Source: Siphonodentalium dalli (Eukaryota > Mollusca > Scaphopoda > Gadilida > Siphonodentaliidae). Taken from it: a stretch of 64,000 nucleotides of DNA. Position numbers and translations under genes: made by a program. The notes under the pieces were generated by a model that saw nothing but the letters and a program-made list of their open reading frames with translations, had not been told where the DNA came from and searched no databases. The stretch spans positions 235,369,815 to 235,433,814 of the forward strand of contig CP136061.1 of the NCBI GenBank assembly GCA_032622095.1. The letters are read 5' to 3'. Numbering within the stretch: position 1 is the first letter of the stretch; each line of letters opens with the position of its first letter. Below, in pieces: positions 12,001 through 24,000 of this stretch.

Positions 12001-15000
12001 TTCTGGAGTAGAGTGGGACAAGGTTTAATTAATTTGTTTGAAACATTTGACTTAAGACGAAATAATAACAAAAATAAAACACAATAACTTCAAGTGTGGT
12101 ATTTTTGACTGAAAAATTAACATACCGGTACCAAATTATTTTATCAATCAGAAACCTCAAAATATTAACCGATATATTTTTTTTAAATATTTATTTTCGG
12201 CTATTTTCAGACAAAACGAGAGGCCGATCATGATCGGCAGATGTTTAACCCTTTACCCAACAGAAGGGCCCTGTGCCAATGCATTCTCTTATATATGCGA
12301 GTCGACCATAGGTCGCCTCGCATATATAAGAGAATGCATTGGCTTAACACATTAAAAATTATAAAATTGTTAAAGAATGTAAGAAAAAATGGTAAAAAGT
12401 GTTAAAAAAAGATTTTTTTAAGGCCAATGCATTCTCTTATATATGCGAGGCGACTTATGGTCGACTCGCATATATAAGAGAATGCATTGGCACAGGGCTA
12501 ACTGTAACTATCACAATGTGGTCAAGGAGCCGGTTTCAATGATATCCATATTTGTATGGTTATATTGAGACAGACCGAAGATATTTTAGGCTGTTGAAGC
12601 TTTACTTGGCCGGTTTTGGCCGGTTTGTTGGGTAAAGGGTTAACCCATACCTTGGCGATAGCGACTAGCCATAACTGATAATTTGTCAAAGATATGATCA
12701 CAGGAATTAATCCATATAGCAGTACCCAACTTGAAATCAAAAGCTCAAATAATTTGTCTTAAGAAAGGGTTAAAGTATTTGGGTTGGGGAGGAGTAGTTT
12801 TAAATCTCATAACTCTGTCCCTATTCACACAAGGACCTCTCACTGTGAGATCCAATGGTTTAGTGATTTTGGAGGACATGTTTAGGAGTTTAAGTTAACT
12901 CATTGGAAGCAAAAGTGATAAATCCCTATCTTTGCCACTTTTGACATGCCAGATATTCAAAATTGATTATTCACTTCTAAAGAGAAATTATAATTGCTTA
13001 GAACGACATATATGTAGGGGATTCCATCTCGTATTTAAATGGTACTTTAATTACCCCCCCCCCCCCCACTTCCCCCATTCTCCCCAGTTATTTGTTTATC
13101 AAACATGGACAGATATAAAATCAGATCTGACCTGTGTATTAAATAAGATTAAGTGTTTCATAACAGGGGTGTATGGTTTTCAAAAATATATGTAGTTTAT
13201 ACAATTCAAAAGTATTATCTATATAATGTTATACAGACATAATATGATGGGGATGCTGGCCCCTATGGCCACTAAATCGTTCATATAAAAGAAAGTAAGT
13301 TAGCTCTCATTTGAATGGTTTCACACATTACAATGTTTTACAAGTAGATTGGGCACTAAAAGCCACAACCTTCAATGTTAATCTTCTAAGTGCTCTGTGG
13401 CCCCTAAAATTCAATCAACCATGAAAATGTGAACAAATGGGAAAATAAGGTTCCTGGAAATACTAACATCTACCATATTGATTTTCAAAACAAGTCATCA
13501 CTTACAATAGTCATGTATAGTTATCTGCCTGTTTCCCATTGCATAGATAAATCATATTGGCTATCAGCTGTTGTTTTAATTTCAAATTGAAAGCACGTGT
13601 CTGAAGGGTTAATATATTTTTCAAAAATCAATTAATCAGTCAATACCAAAATTTATAGAAGTGAATAGTGTGCAAAGATACCCAATAGATATTAAGAGAT
13701 ATGAGGAAGAGTCCATGTACATTATAGCATGTGTCTATGGAAACCTTGGAAAGGGTTAATTATTTTTGAAGCAAATTAATGGAATTTAGAAGACACTTAT
13801 ATAGGTGAGGGGGGCCCTTATCTCACCCTGTAATGAAATTTCAAGAATAGGAAAAACACCAGTCTTGTGCTGCCATTAATCAATTTGACAGTTAGAATAA
13901 ACAAACAGCCCGCCACCAGTGTTGTTTATCTTGCTTGACCCACCAGAGCTCTGTATCATATGTCATCACTCATTTCATAACAGATTTCACTTGGAATGAC
14001 AACATCTATAAAAATCCTCTCATATACTCTGGATGTTGGATGATCACATGGTAATTTATTGATATCATTATATTACATGAAACTATTGCAATAAAATCTT
14101 CATATTTTCAAAACAGGATATCACACCTAATTAATCGTATAAAACTAAAATAAATTAAAGTGTCAATTTTTTTTTATTATTATTTTTTTATTTTTTTTTT
14201 ATTGTTATTTAAAGTTCAAACAAAATTTAATATTTGTATATGCTAAATTTAGCAAGGAGCTAAATCTAAAAAAATAAAAAATAAAAGTTTAATTTTTTTT
14301 CTCAAAAAAGGGTCATAACTCCTTTAAAATTAATCGGACTCGATCTGTATTTTGGGCTGTGAAACTCACATACCAAATTTGGTTCCAATCAGATAAAAAA
14401 TGTTTGAGTTATGGCAGAATGCGTGAATTATAAGTTGAAAAAGGGCCATAACTCTAACAAAAACTCGGATCAAACCCAAATTCGAACTCGATCTGTATTT
14501 TGAGCTGAGAAACCCATATACAAAATTTGGTTTCGATCGGATAGAAAATGTTTTAGTTATCGCATTACTCGTAAAGTGTCTATGGACAGACAGACGGACG
14601 AACGACGAGTGGTCAATCCGGGCAACGACACTATGTTTACCATACTATGGCAAAAATGGTCGGATCGGACTCAAATTTGAACTTGACCTGCAAAATCATG
14701 TAGACAGAACCCATATTCGAACGTGATCTGTATACCAAATTTGGTTCAGTTCACTCAATTAAATCTAAATTATCATCTGGAAACCACATATCAGGTAAAA
14801 TCTAAGTCGAAAAAGGGGCATAACTCAGTCAAAATCATGCGGACGAAACCCATATTCCAACCTGATCTGTATTTTGGGGTGGTAAACTAATATACCAAGT
14901 TATCATCCGGAAACCCGCAAATCAGGTAAAATCAAAATTTTTCAAACGGACATATAAAAATGCACAGGCTGTCAAGGTAAATATTGTTAGGCCAATGTAT

Positions 15001-18000
15001 TCTCTTATATATGTGAGGCTCCTTTGGGAGACTCGCATATATAAGAGAATGCATTGGAACAGGGTTTTCACAAAATTTCAGGAAGCTCCAGTCATGGAAG
15101 GGTTAATGGTCTCACTGGAACGATCTAACTACGTTCTGGGATAGACAACGTACAAATGGTAGTTTTATTGTGTCAAATCGGACCATGAGTCTTGAAGGTA
15201 TATAGTTTCTCCTACAATATAATTATGTCGGCCTTGTTTGTCTAATTTCCTCGACAATGAACGACTTTAAAATTTCCATGACGAGAGCTGTGCTTGTGCA
15301 GCTTTAAAGATCATATGCATGCCAGTTAAACAATTTCAGTCTGATGTTTGTAAGAATAAACAGACATCATCCCCCTGACCAATCCTCCCTGTAAGGTTTT
15401 ATCATCACCATTGTTTAAGAACTTTTTTCGATTTAGGGATGTCTCTTAAGCAACATTAAACTAATACAGACCTTCTCAAAAGTAATTGCCCTCCCAACCG
15501 CGTTGGAGTAACGTTACGACCGCGTTGGTACAATTTTTGGTACAACGCGGTCATAACGTTACTCCAACACGGTTGTAACATTACTCCAACGCGGTCGAGG
15601 AAACCGCCAACGCAACATAACGCGGTCGGCACGACCACCAACGCAACAAACGCGGTCGAGATAACCGTCAACGCAACAAACGAGGTCGGGAGAATATACT
15701 GTAATAATAATTATTGAATAACATTGTAAACATGAACTTTGAGACATGAACTCATTTTATTAAAAAAACATTAAATTGAAAAGAGAAAATGAACGACGGC
15801 CACCAATTTTAGTTTCATACAATTTTCTGATAGGAAACAGAACGAAGTGTTTTAATCAATCGAGACGGTGACCGTGTGTTTGGCTTGGGTGATGCATGAT
15901 TTATTGGTGATGTTTTACATTTACATTTAGAATTTTTCTGGAAAAAAATAATAAATAAATGCAGATCACAGATGCAATTGAGATTTCTAACAAACAAAAA
16001 ACTTTGAGTTCACGTCGCAATGTACATGTACGTGTATTCTTTGAATATTTAATATTCAGCGTCACCTCCTAATAAAGGTCAATAACCTGTACGCCAAGGG
16101 TCCGATGTCATTTGAAATCTTCGTGAGGGTACGATAAAACACACATCTACATTTACACGCACGTTCGTAATTGACACATGGATATACATGTACAGTGATG
16201 CAAATAATTTAGAATATTAATTATCCATGTGTTGTGAAATACATGTGTAAAACAAACAGCGCTCAGATTTGGTTACCAGTGATTTGTCACTTTAACCAAC
16301 AGACCGCGGATCAAAAGCATACTGCGAATGATTGACAGCGGTGTCAATAGACGCAAATACAATACGGGGCGTGTCTTCGGTAAAGTGGAGAGTGATACCA
16401 TGCGACTCAAACGGAATTCTCGATTGAAAACGTGCTGTCATAACTTCGTCGGTTTTGATTGGCTAGTGACCACTCGATGAAGTCTTGTTCAGGTTTTACT
16501 TTATTCATTGATGATGAAATAACGAAATCATTCGTATTCAATGGTGCTTCGAAGAGACCAACAATGTATAATCCGCTATTGTGTAGGCAAGCATATGATA
16601 AATATTAACTTTCTTTTTACCGTTGGATATATTAGTCCGGGAGCTAATAGGGATACCCTTGCACCCCCCCTGGGACTTAACTTCACCCCACTCATTTTGT
16701 TCCTTATTATGTCCTTCAACTTTTAAGCAATGTTAACAAGAAAAAAAAGTGGCCGTGTAGACTCCAGACAAAATGGCGTCCATCATGGCCGCCGTTTTTC
16801 AGCCCAGACCCTAAGTCAGTTTATGCAAATTATAGCGGGAAAATCTTGTAAAATGTATACAAATGTATATATTTTCGTGAAACTGAGACATAATGACACA
16901 TTTTTGAGCCAAAATTTAAACTCACGATCCAAGATGGCCACCAAAATGGCCACCGGAAGTTGAAAATATAACATTTTTTCACAAGTGTCTTCTAGATCAA
17001 TTCATGCTGTTTGGAACTGGTTGAGTAATGCAACTTTATTTTGTGTTTTGTATATTAACTGATCATTGGAGCAACGAAATATGAAATTATTGGGGTCCTA
17101 ACCCTTTCCGATCCCTCAAAAATTCGATTTTACAGAATGCGGTATAAAATTTCACAAAAAATCACAATTGGGATTCTAGTCATATTTCAACAAGAAATGA
17201 ACAGAACTTTGTAATGTAAGTGAGGCATATCATTAACTATTAATGTTCCAAATCACTGGGACCAAAATTCTTACTTTGGCTCAAAATGGCTGCCAATGTG
17301 GCCGCTAAAATATGGAAAATGGTAAATATTACACCAGCGTGTCCTGCAATCGCTTACAAGTTGTGGTTGATGTATACAATTGGCTAATCTGTATTCTATA
17401 CATTGCATACTAACATGTCTAATGCACCATGGATCATTTTTACTGTTGTCACCACTGACATCACCAGAAATATGGGATTTTTCTCTCACAAACTTGACAA
17501 AAATATTGGCAAAAATTAACTTTTCAGGGTTCGACCATTTGTTCAAGTAAACTGCAACTATCTTTGGTATCAAAGGTGTTTATTGTTTTGGTCTATCTTA
17601 AGTGTGTCACACTGTGATGTTTAAAGACTGAAATGCTCAAGATGGCTTCCAAAATGGCAACCAAATTTGTAAAAAGTTAAAAGTTAACATATCCCGAACA
17701 TTATTCTCTGCGTTATCCGAAAAAGATAGCAAATTGTGACTCACTTGGTTATTTTACGTATTAGTTAATTAACTGACAAATACGTTCTATTATATTTGTT
17801 CCAGTTCCGTATGGGGCATGACAAATTCATTTTAAAGTTGCAGTATGGAATTTTGCGGAGAACCTCTTTTGTGATTCTGGCAATATTATTGAAAGGAAAT
17901 GAGCAGAACTTTGAGACGGAACTGAGATTAATATGTTTACCTGGATTGACTCTATGGTCATGTGTATGGCGAATAGGTATACATGTAGCGGCTGTATGGT

Positions 18001-21000
18001 CCATGGTGAGGTGAATATGTATACAATGAGTGACTGTATGATCGTGAATGAAGTGAATATGTATACATAGAGTGACTTTTGTCATGCGTCGGGTGTAGGT
18101 GTATACCTGGTGTTCATGCATGGTGACTCGTGGCTGTATCGTCATTTGTGGTATGTACGGGTATAACCAAGTATGGCTGCATGATCAGGTGTACGTGTAT
18201 AAAGTGGGTTACTATGTTGTCATTTGTGTGGTGTTTATGTACATATGGAGTGACTTGGGTAATGGGTGGGTTATATCTTGGTGGTAATGGGTGGGTTGTT
18301 ACTTGGGTGGCTATCGCTTTCTACAATAACTCAAGGGTATGTTAATCAATAAAGAGGTCATGTCAGAGAGTTCTCCATCTTGATGATGTTTATGTAGATG
18401 GGGGTGTTAAGCGTGGAAAGCGATAGCAACCCATTAGCACACAGTCATTACATATATACATAAACACCACAGACATAACAATATACTGACCCACTGTATA
18501 CATGTACACCTGATCCATGACCACGGATGACCATACAGCCATGCGTCACAATGCAGGCACACCGGGTATACTCCTAAACATGACCCATAACCATATAGTC
18601 ACTCCCTGTATACCCATTCATCTCACCATTGGCCATAAGGTCACCCTTGTATACCTATTCTCCAAACGCATGGTCAAATAGACAATCAATATCTACATCA
18701 ACACCACAACAATGGCCATAAAGTCATTCCGGTATACATATGCACCTCACCAATGGCCATAGAGCCACTCGCTTCATACTCATACCCTCACCCATGTCAC
18801 CTGGTATACTCCTTCATCTGACCTATGGCCATATAGTCACCCCGTGTGTACCTATTCAAAACATTCATACATGATCATGGTCAATCCTTGTATACATATT
18901 CGCCTCAACATTGGCCATGTCACTCCTTGTATCCCTATTTATCACACCATAGCCGAATAACCACTCAAGATATACTAATACACCCCATCCATGTCACTAT
19001 AGTCACTCCATGTATGCATGTGCACCTCATCCATGGCCATATAGCCACTCGCTATATACACATATCCCTCGCCCATGACAATAAAGCAACACGTGTTATA
19101 CTGGTATAACCTACACATGACCATACCGCCACGAGTCACCAAACAGGAGCACCAGGTATACTCATACGCCTGACACATGACCATTTAGTCACCCCCTGTA
19201 TATATGTTCATTACATTTGTGACCATACAGTCACTACTGTCTTGTATACCTACATGTTCTCATCTCACTATTAACCATACAGTCACTACTTGTATACCTA
19301 TTTGACACACATAGTCATATAACCACTCGATATACATATGCAGCTCACCCTAGACTATATATTTACTCCAGGTATACATGTTAACCTCACTAATGGTCAT
19401 TCAGCCCTTCCAGATATACAAAACGAGAGGCCGATCACGATCGGCAGATGTTTAACCCATCCCTTGGTGATAGTAAATTGTTATAATCAGAATCATAATC
19501 TTTTAATGTTGAATTATAGAGTATACTGTTATGATATGAAGTAGTATATGGCAAATGTACATAATAACCAGTAATAACACAAATTATTGGAATGTATGAG
19601 TCAATATAGAAGGGTTAATATAACGTCTAAACTCTAGAGCCTGTCACCACTATCATAGTATAAGCAGTTCTATTCATGTTGTTGCAAATTGCCATGTGAG
19701 ATATCAAAATAATATAATCAATGTAGTCCCATCATCCAAGGACTTAGAGAGCTCCATTGGTCTAGTTAAATAAATTCACATTAAGTTGTGGTTAATAAGA
19801 TAGCTAAATCAATTTATCCAATAATTCACTAATTTGTGTCTCTTATACAGAGGGAACATATGAGGGCTATAAATAACTCTCAATAAACCATGTCTTTTTA
19901 TCTCTCTCACAGAGAAGCTGTGAGGCTGAGGTATTCATTAATTGTAAGTTACTTGGGTTATAATTGGATAATTCTTAGTTGAAAAAGGGCCATATCTCTG
20001 GTATAACAAATTGGATCTAACCCATATTCAAACTCGTTCTGTATTTTGAGTTGAGAAACTCATATACCAAATTTGGCTCCTATCAGATGAAAAATGGTTG
20101 CTTTATCGAAGTATGTGTGAACTATATGTCAAAGGACCATAACTCCATTAAAAAACATCCGATCAAACCCATATTCGAACTCAATCAGTATGTTGGTCTG
20201 AGAACCTCATATACCATATTTGGTTACAATCAGATAAAAAATGTTTGAGTTATGGCAGAATTCATGAATTCTAAGTCAAAAAAGGGCCATAACTCTGTAA
20301 AAAAAACTCGGATCAAACCCATATTCGAACTCGGTCTGTATTTTGGGCCGAGAAACTCACATACCAAATTTGGTTCCGATCAGATAAAAAATGTTTGAGT
20401 TATGGCAGAATGCGTTAATTCTAAGTTGAAAAAGGGCCATAACTCTGTAACAAAATCTCGGATCAAACCCAAATTCGAACTTGATCTGTATTTTGGGCTG
20501 AGAAACCCATATACAAAATTTGGTTTCGATCAGATAGAAAATGTTTGAGTTATCGCATTACTCGTAAAGTGTCTACGGACAGACAGACAGACAGACAGAC
20601 GGACAGACGGACGAACGACGAGTGGTCAATTCGGGCAACGACACTATGTTTACCATACTATGGTATGGGTAAACATAAAAACGCACACACGACCACTCAA
20701 ACACTCCATACTTGCATATACACCTCACACATGACAATTCAGCAATTCACTGCATAATCATACACGCCATCCATGATAATACAGCTAAGCCTTATACACC
20801 CACAAATGATAATACATCCACGAGATATATAAATATACATCCCACCATTACCACACGGACACTCCCTATATAACCACACCCTCGATAATGTCCACCCAGC
20901 TTACTCTAGGTATTCATATTCAATCATGACCGTACAGTTATTCCATGTATACCTGTACACATTACCCGTAACCATAAAATCACTCCCTATTTATCCACAC

Positions 21001-24000
21001 ACCCCATCCATGATCATACAGACAACACATGCACATACCTACCAGGACCTTACAGTCACTCCATATATACATAATCAACACATAGATGACCATGTAGCTA
21101 TATCCATACACCACACCAATGACCATACAGGTACACCGGTTGCACCCGTACTGAATATACACAATCATACACCATAGAGTCACTCCATGCATACCGATTG
21201 ACCTCACACCTGACCATGACCTCTCCCTGTATACCTAGATGCATCTTACCATGGACAACCCACTAATAACCATATAGTCACTCATTGTATACCTACTCAC
21301 ATCAGTCATGACATACAATAACTCCCTGTATACCTATTCACCTCACATATGAGCATAGAGTAACTCCCTGGCTATGATCTTGGCATCCACACTGTATCAT
21401 GTTGACATTTTTTTTTATCATAATGGACCAGAATAGCCAAAGATTATGATCCATCTCAGTTCTGTATCAAAGTTCTGCCCATTTCCTTTCAATAAATGTG
21501 GCCAAAATTACAAAAGAGGTTCTCAGCAAAATTGCATACTTTAAAATGAATTTGTCATGCTACAAAAGGAACTGAGACAACCAGAATAGAACATGTAGTT
21601 GTCAGTTAATTAAATAACATGTATAATAACCAAGTGAGTCACAATATGCTACCTTTTCGGATAATGCAGAGAATGTTCGGGATATATGTAAAAAATTAAC
21701 ATTCTACAAATTTGGTTGCCATTTTGGAAGCCATCTTGAGCAATTCAGTCTATAAACACTGTAGTGTGATACATTTAAAATAGACCAAAACAATAAACAC
21801 CTTTCAATCCAAAGATAGTTATATTTTACCTGAAAAAATGGTCCAAACCTGAAAAGTGAATTTTTGCCCATATTTATGTCAAGTTTTTGAGAGAAAAGTC
21901 CAATATTTTTGACGATGTCAGGGGTGACAATAGTAACAATTAACCATGGTGCATCAGACATGTTAGTATTCAATGTATAGAATGCAGAATAGCCAATTTT
22001 ATACATCAACCACAACTTGTAAGCGATTGCAGGACACACTGGTGTAATATTTACCATTTTCCATATTTTGTCGGCCATATTGGCAGCCATTTTGAGCCAA
22101 AGTAAGAATTTTGGTCCCAGTGATTTGGAACATTAATAGTTAATGATATGCCTCACTTACATTACAAAGTTCTGTTCATTTCTTGTTGAAATATGACTAG
22201 AATCCCAATTGTGATTTTTTGTGAAATTTTATACCGCATTCTGTAAAATTGAATTTTTGAGGGATCGGAAGGGGTTAGGACCCCAATAATTGCATATTTC
22301 GTTGCTCCAATGATCAGTTAATATACAAAACACAAAATAAAGTTGCATTACTCAACCAGTTCCAAACAGCATGAATTGATCAAGAAGACACTTGTGAAAA
22401 AATGTTATATTTTCAACTTCCGGTGGCCATTTTGGCGGCCATCTTGGATGGTGAGTTTAAATTTTGGCTCAAAAATGTGTCATTATGTCTCAGCTTCACG
22501 AAAATATATACATTTGTATACATTTTCCCGCTATAATTTGCATAAACTGACTTAGGGTCTGGGCTGAAAAACGGCGGCCATGATGGACGCCATTTTGTCT
22601 GGAGTCTACACGGCCACTTTTTTTTCTTGTTAACATTGCTTAAAAGTTGAAGGACATAATAAGGAACAAAATGAGTGGGGTGAAGTTAAGTCCCAGGGGG
22701 GGTGCAAGGGTACCCCTATTAGCTCCCGGACTATATAAGTTGAATAATATTGTTAACTTCAGTTTTTTTTTCACCGGAATTAAATCACTGCAATTCAATT
22801 ATTTATTTGTCTTCATCAAATATTTGAAAACAATGTACAATGTACATTTGATCCAAGCGCCGTCCGACGCAGTAGATACCAAATTAGCAAAATTGTTTTT
22901 TTTCTAGATTTCCGGGTTATAAAAGAAAACTTTAATATAGTCACCATCAATTATTATGTCACAGAAATCGCAAAAAAAACACACAAATGTCCACCGTTTT
23001 ATTATCGATCTATATCTACATACGTTTGTGGTTTTACATTGAAAACGAGTACAAACTATCATAATTTAAACGCTCTTTATTACATACCACATTTCGGTGT
23101 AAACATGGACGCTCTTTATTAGAAGCGATAATTTGAATTTTTTTGTAAGACTGACAACAAGTGAGTTAAATGTATTCTCTTGAAAGCCGATATCTAGTCA
23201 TCAAAACCTCATATAATAAAAAGTTCTTTTGCACATATATTTACAGTATTCTCCGAAATTCGTTATCATTACTACAGACAAGTACATCGTAAAATATTAA
23301 CAATTCAAATCACAAGTCTACAGTCGACACATAATGGCTTACCCATTTGATTTCAAACGCCGATGCCGGACAAAATATATACGGTAATTTAATGTCCCGC
23401 TAAAAAAAACACACCACCACCAGATAATTTTCTGTAACTCCACCCATATTTGAAAATTGATTGATATGTGTACATGCAGTATGTAAAAATCGGCATGACC
23501 GCCAACGCAACAAACGCGGTCAAGTTAACCGTCAACGCAACAAACGCAGTCGAGATAACCGGCAACGAAATGGAATGTTTCCAAAATAATACAATGTTTG
23601 CGTGACGAGAGTAATGCATTCTGATTAGTGTTAAATGTTTTACATATAGGCCCACATTTAGATTTTTCCGGGAAAAAAACTAATAAATACATGTAGATCA
23701 CGTTGATCACAACGCGGTCGAGTAAACCATCACGCAACAAACGCAGTCGAGATAACCATCAACGAAATGGAACGTTTCCAAAATAATACAATGTTGTTGA
23801 CGTGATGGGAGTAATGCATGATATATTTGTGTTAAAATGTTTTACATATTGGCCCACATTTAGATTTTTTCCTGGAAAAAATAATAAATTAATGTAAATC
23901 ACGTTGATCGCGCTGCACGAATTAATGGAAACGTAATCGAGACTGCTAACAAACAAAACATATTGATGTCACGTCGCTATGTACATGTACATGTATGTGT

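Larger units (their letters stand above)
16635..22731. mobile_element. Element L: 6.1 kb with about 1.3-kb terminal inverted repeats
   Basis: The arms 16635-17932 and 21452-22731 are long inverted copies that start GTCCGGGAGCTAATAGGG. Both arms contain 'gtctggagtctacacggcc', 'aagatggccaccaaaatggc' and 'gtcagttaattaa' blocks in mirrored order. TA flanks both ends (16633-16634, 22732-22733). The core is a degenerate satellite with a further repeat array embedded in it. No open frame of transposase size exists, so L is non-autonomous or a foldback-type element. It is inserted in Y: the flanks 'accgttggatatat' and 'tataagttgaataatattg' correspond to the uninterrupted relative near 24788-24825. 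Confidence 0.8.

Noticed and set aside
16541-22907. Numerous 60-130-codon frames across elements L and Y
   Set aside because: Mirrored in the inverted arms or produced by the satellite; none has a transposase motif.
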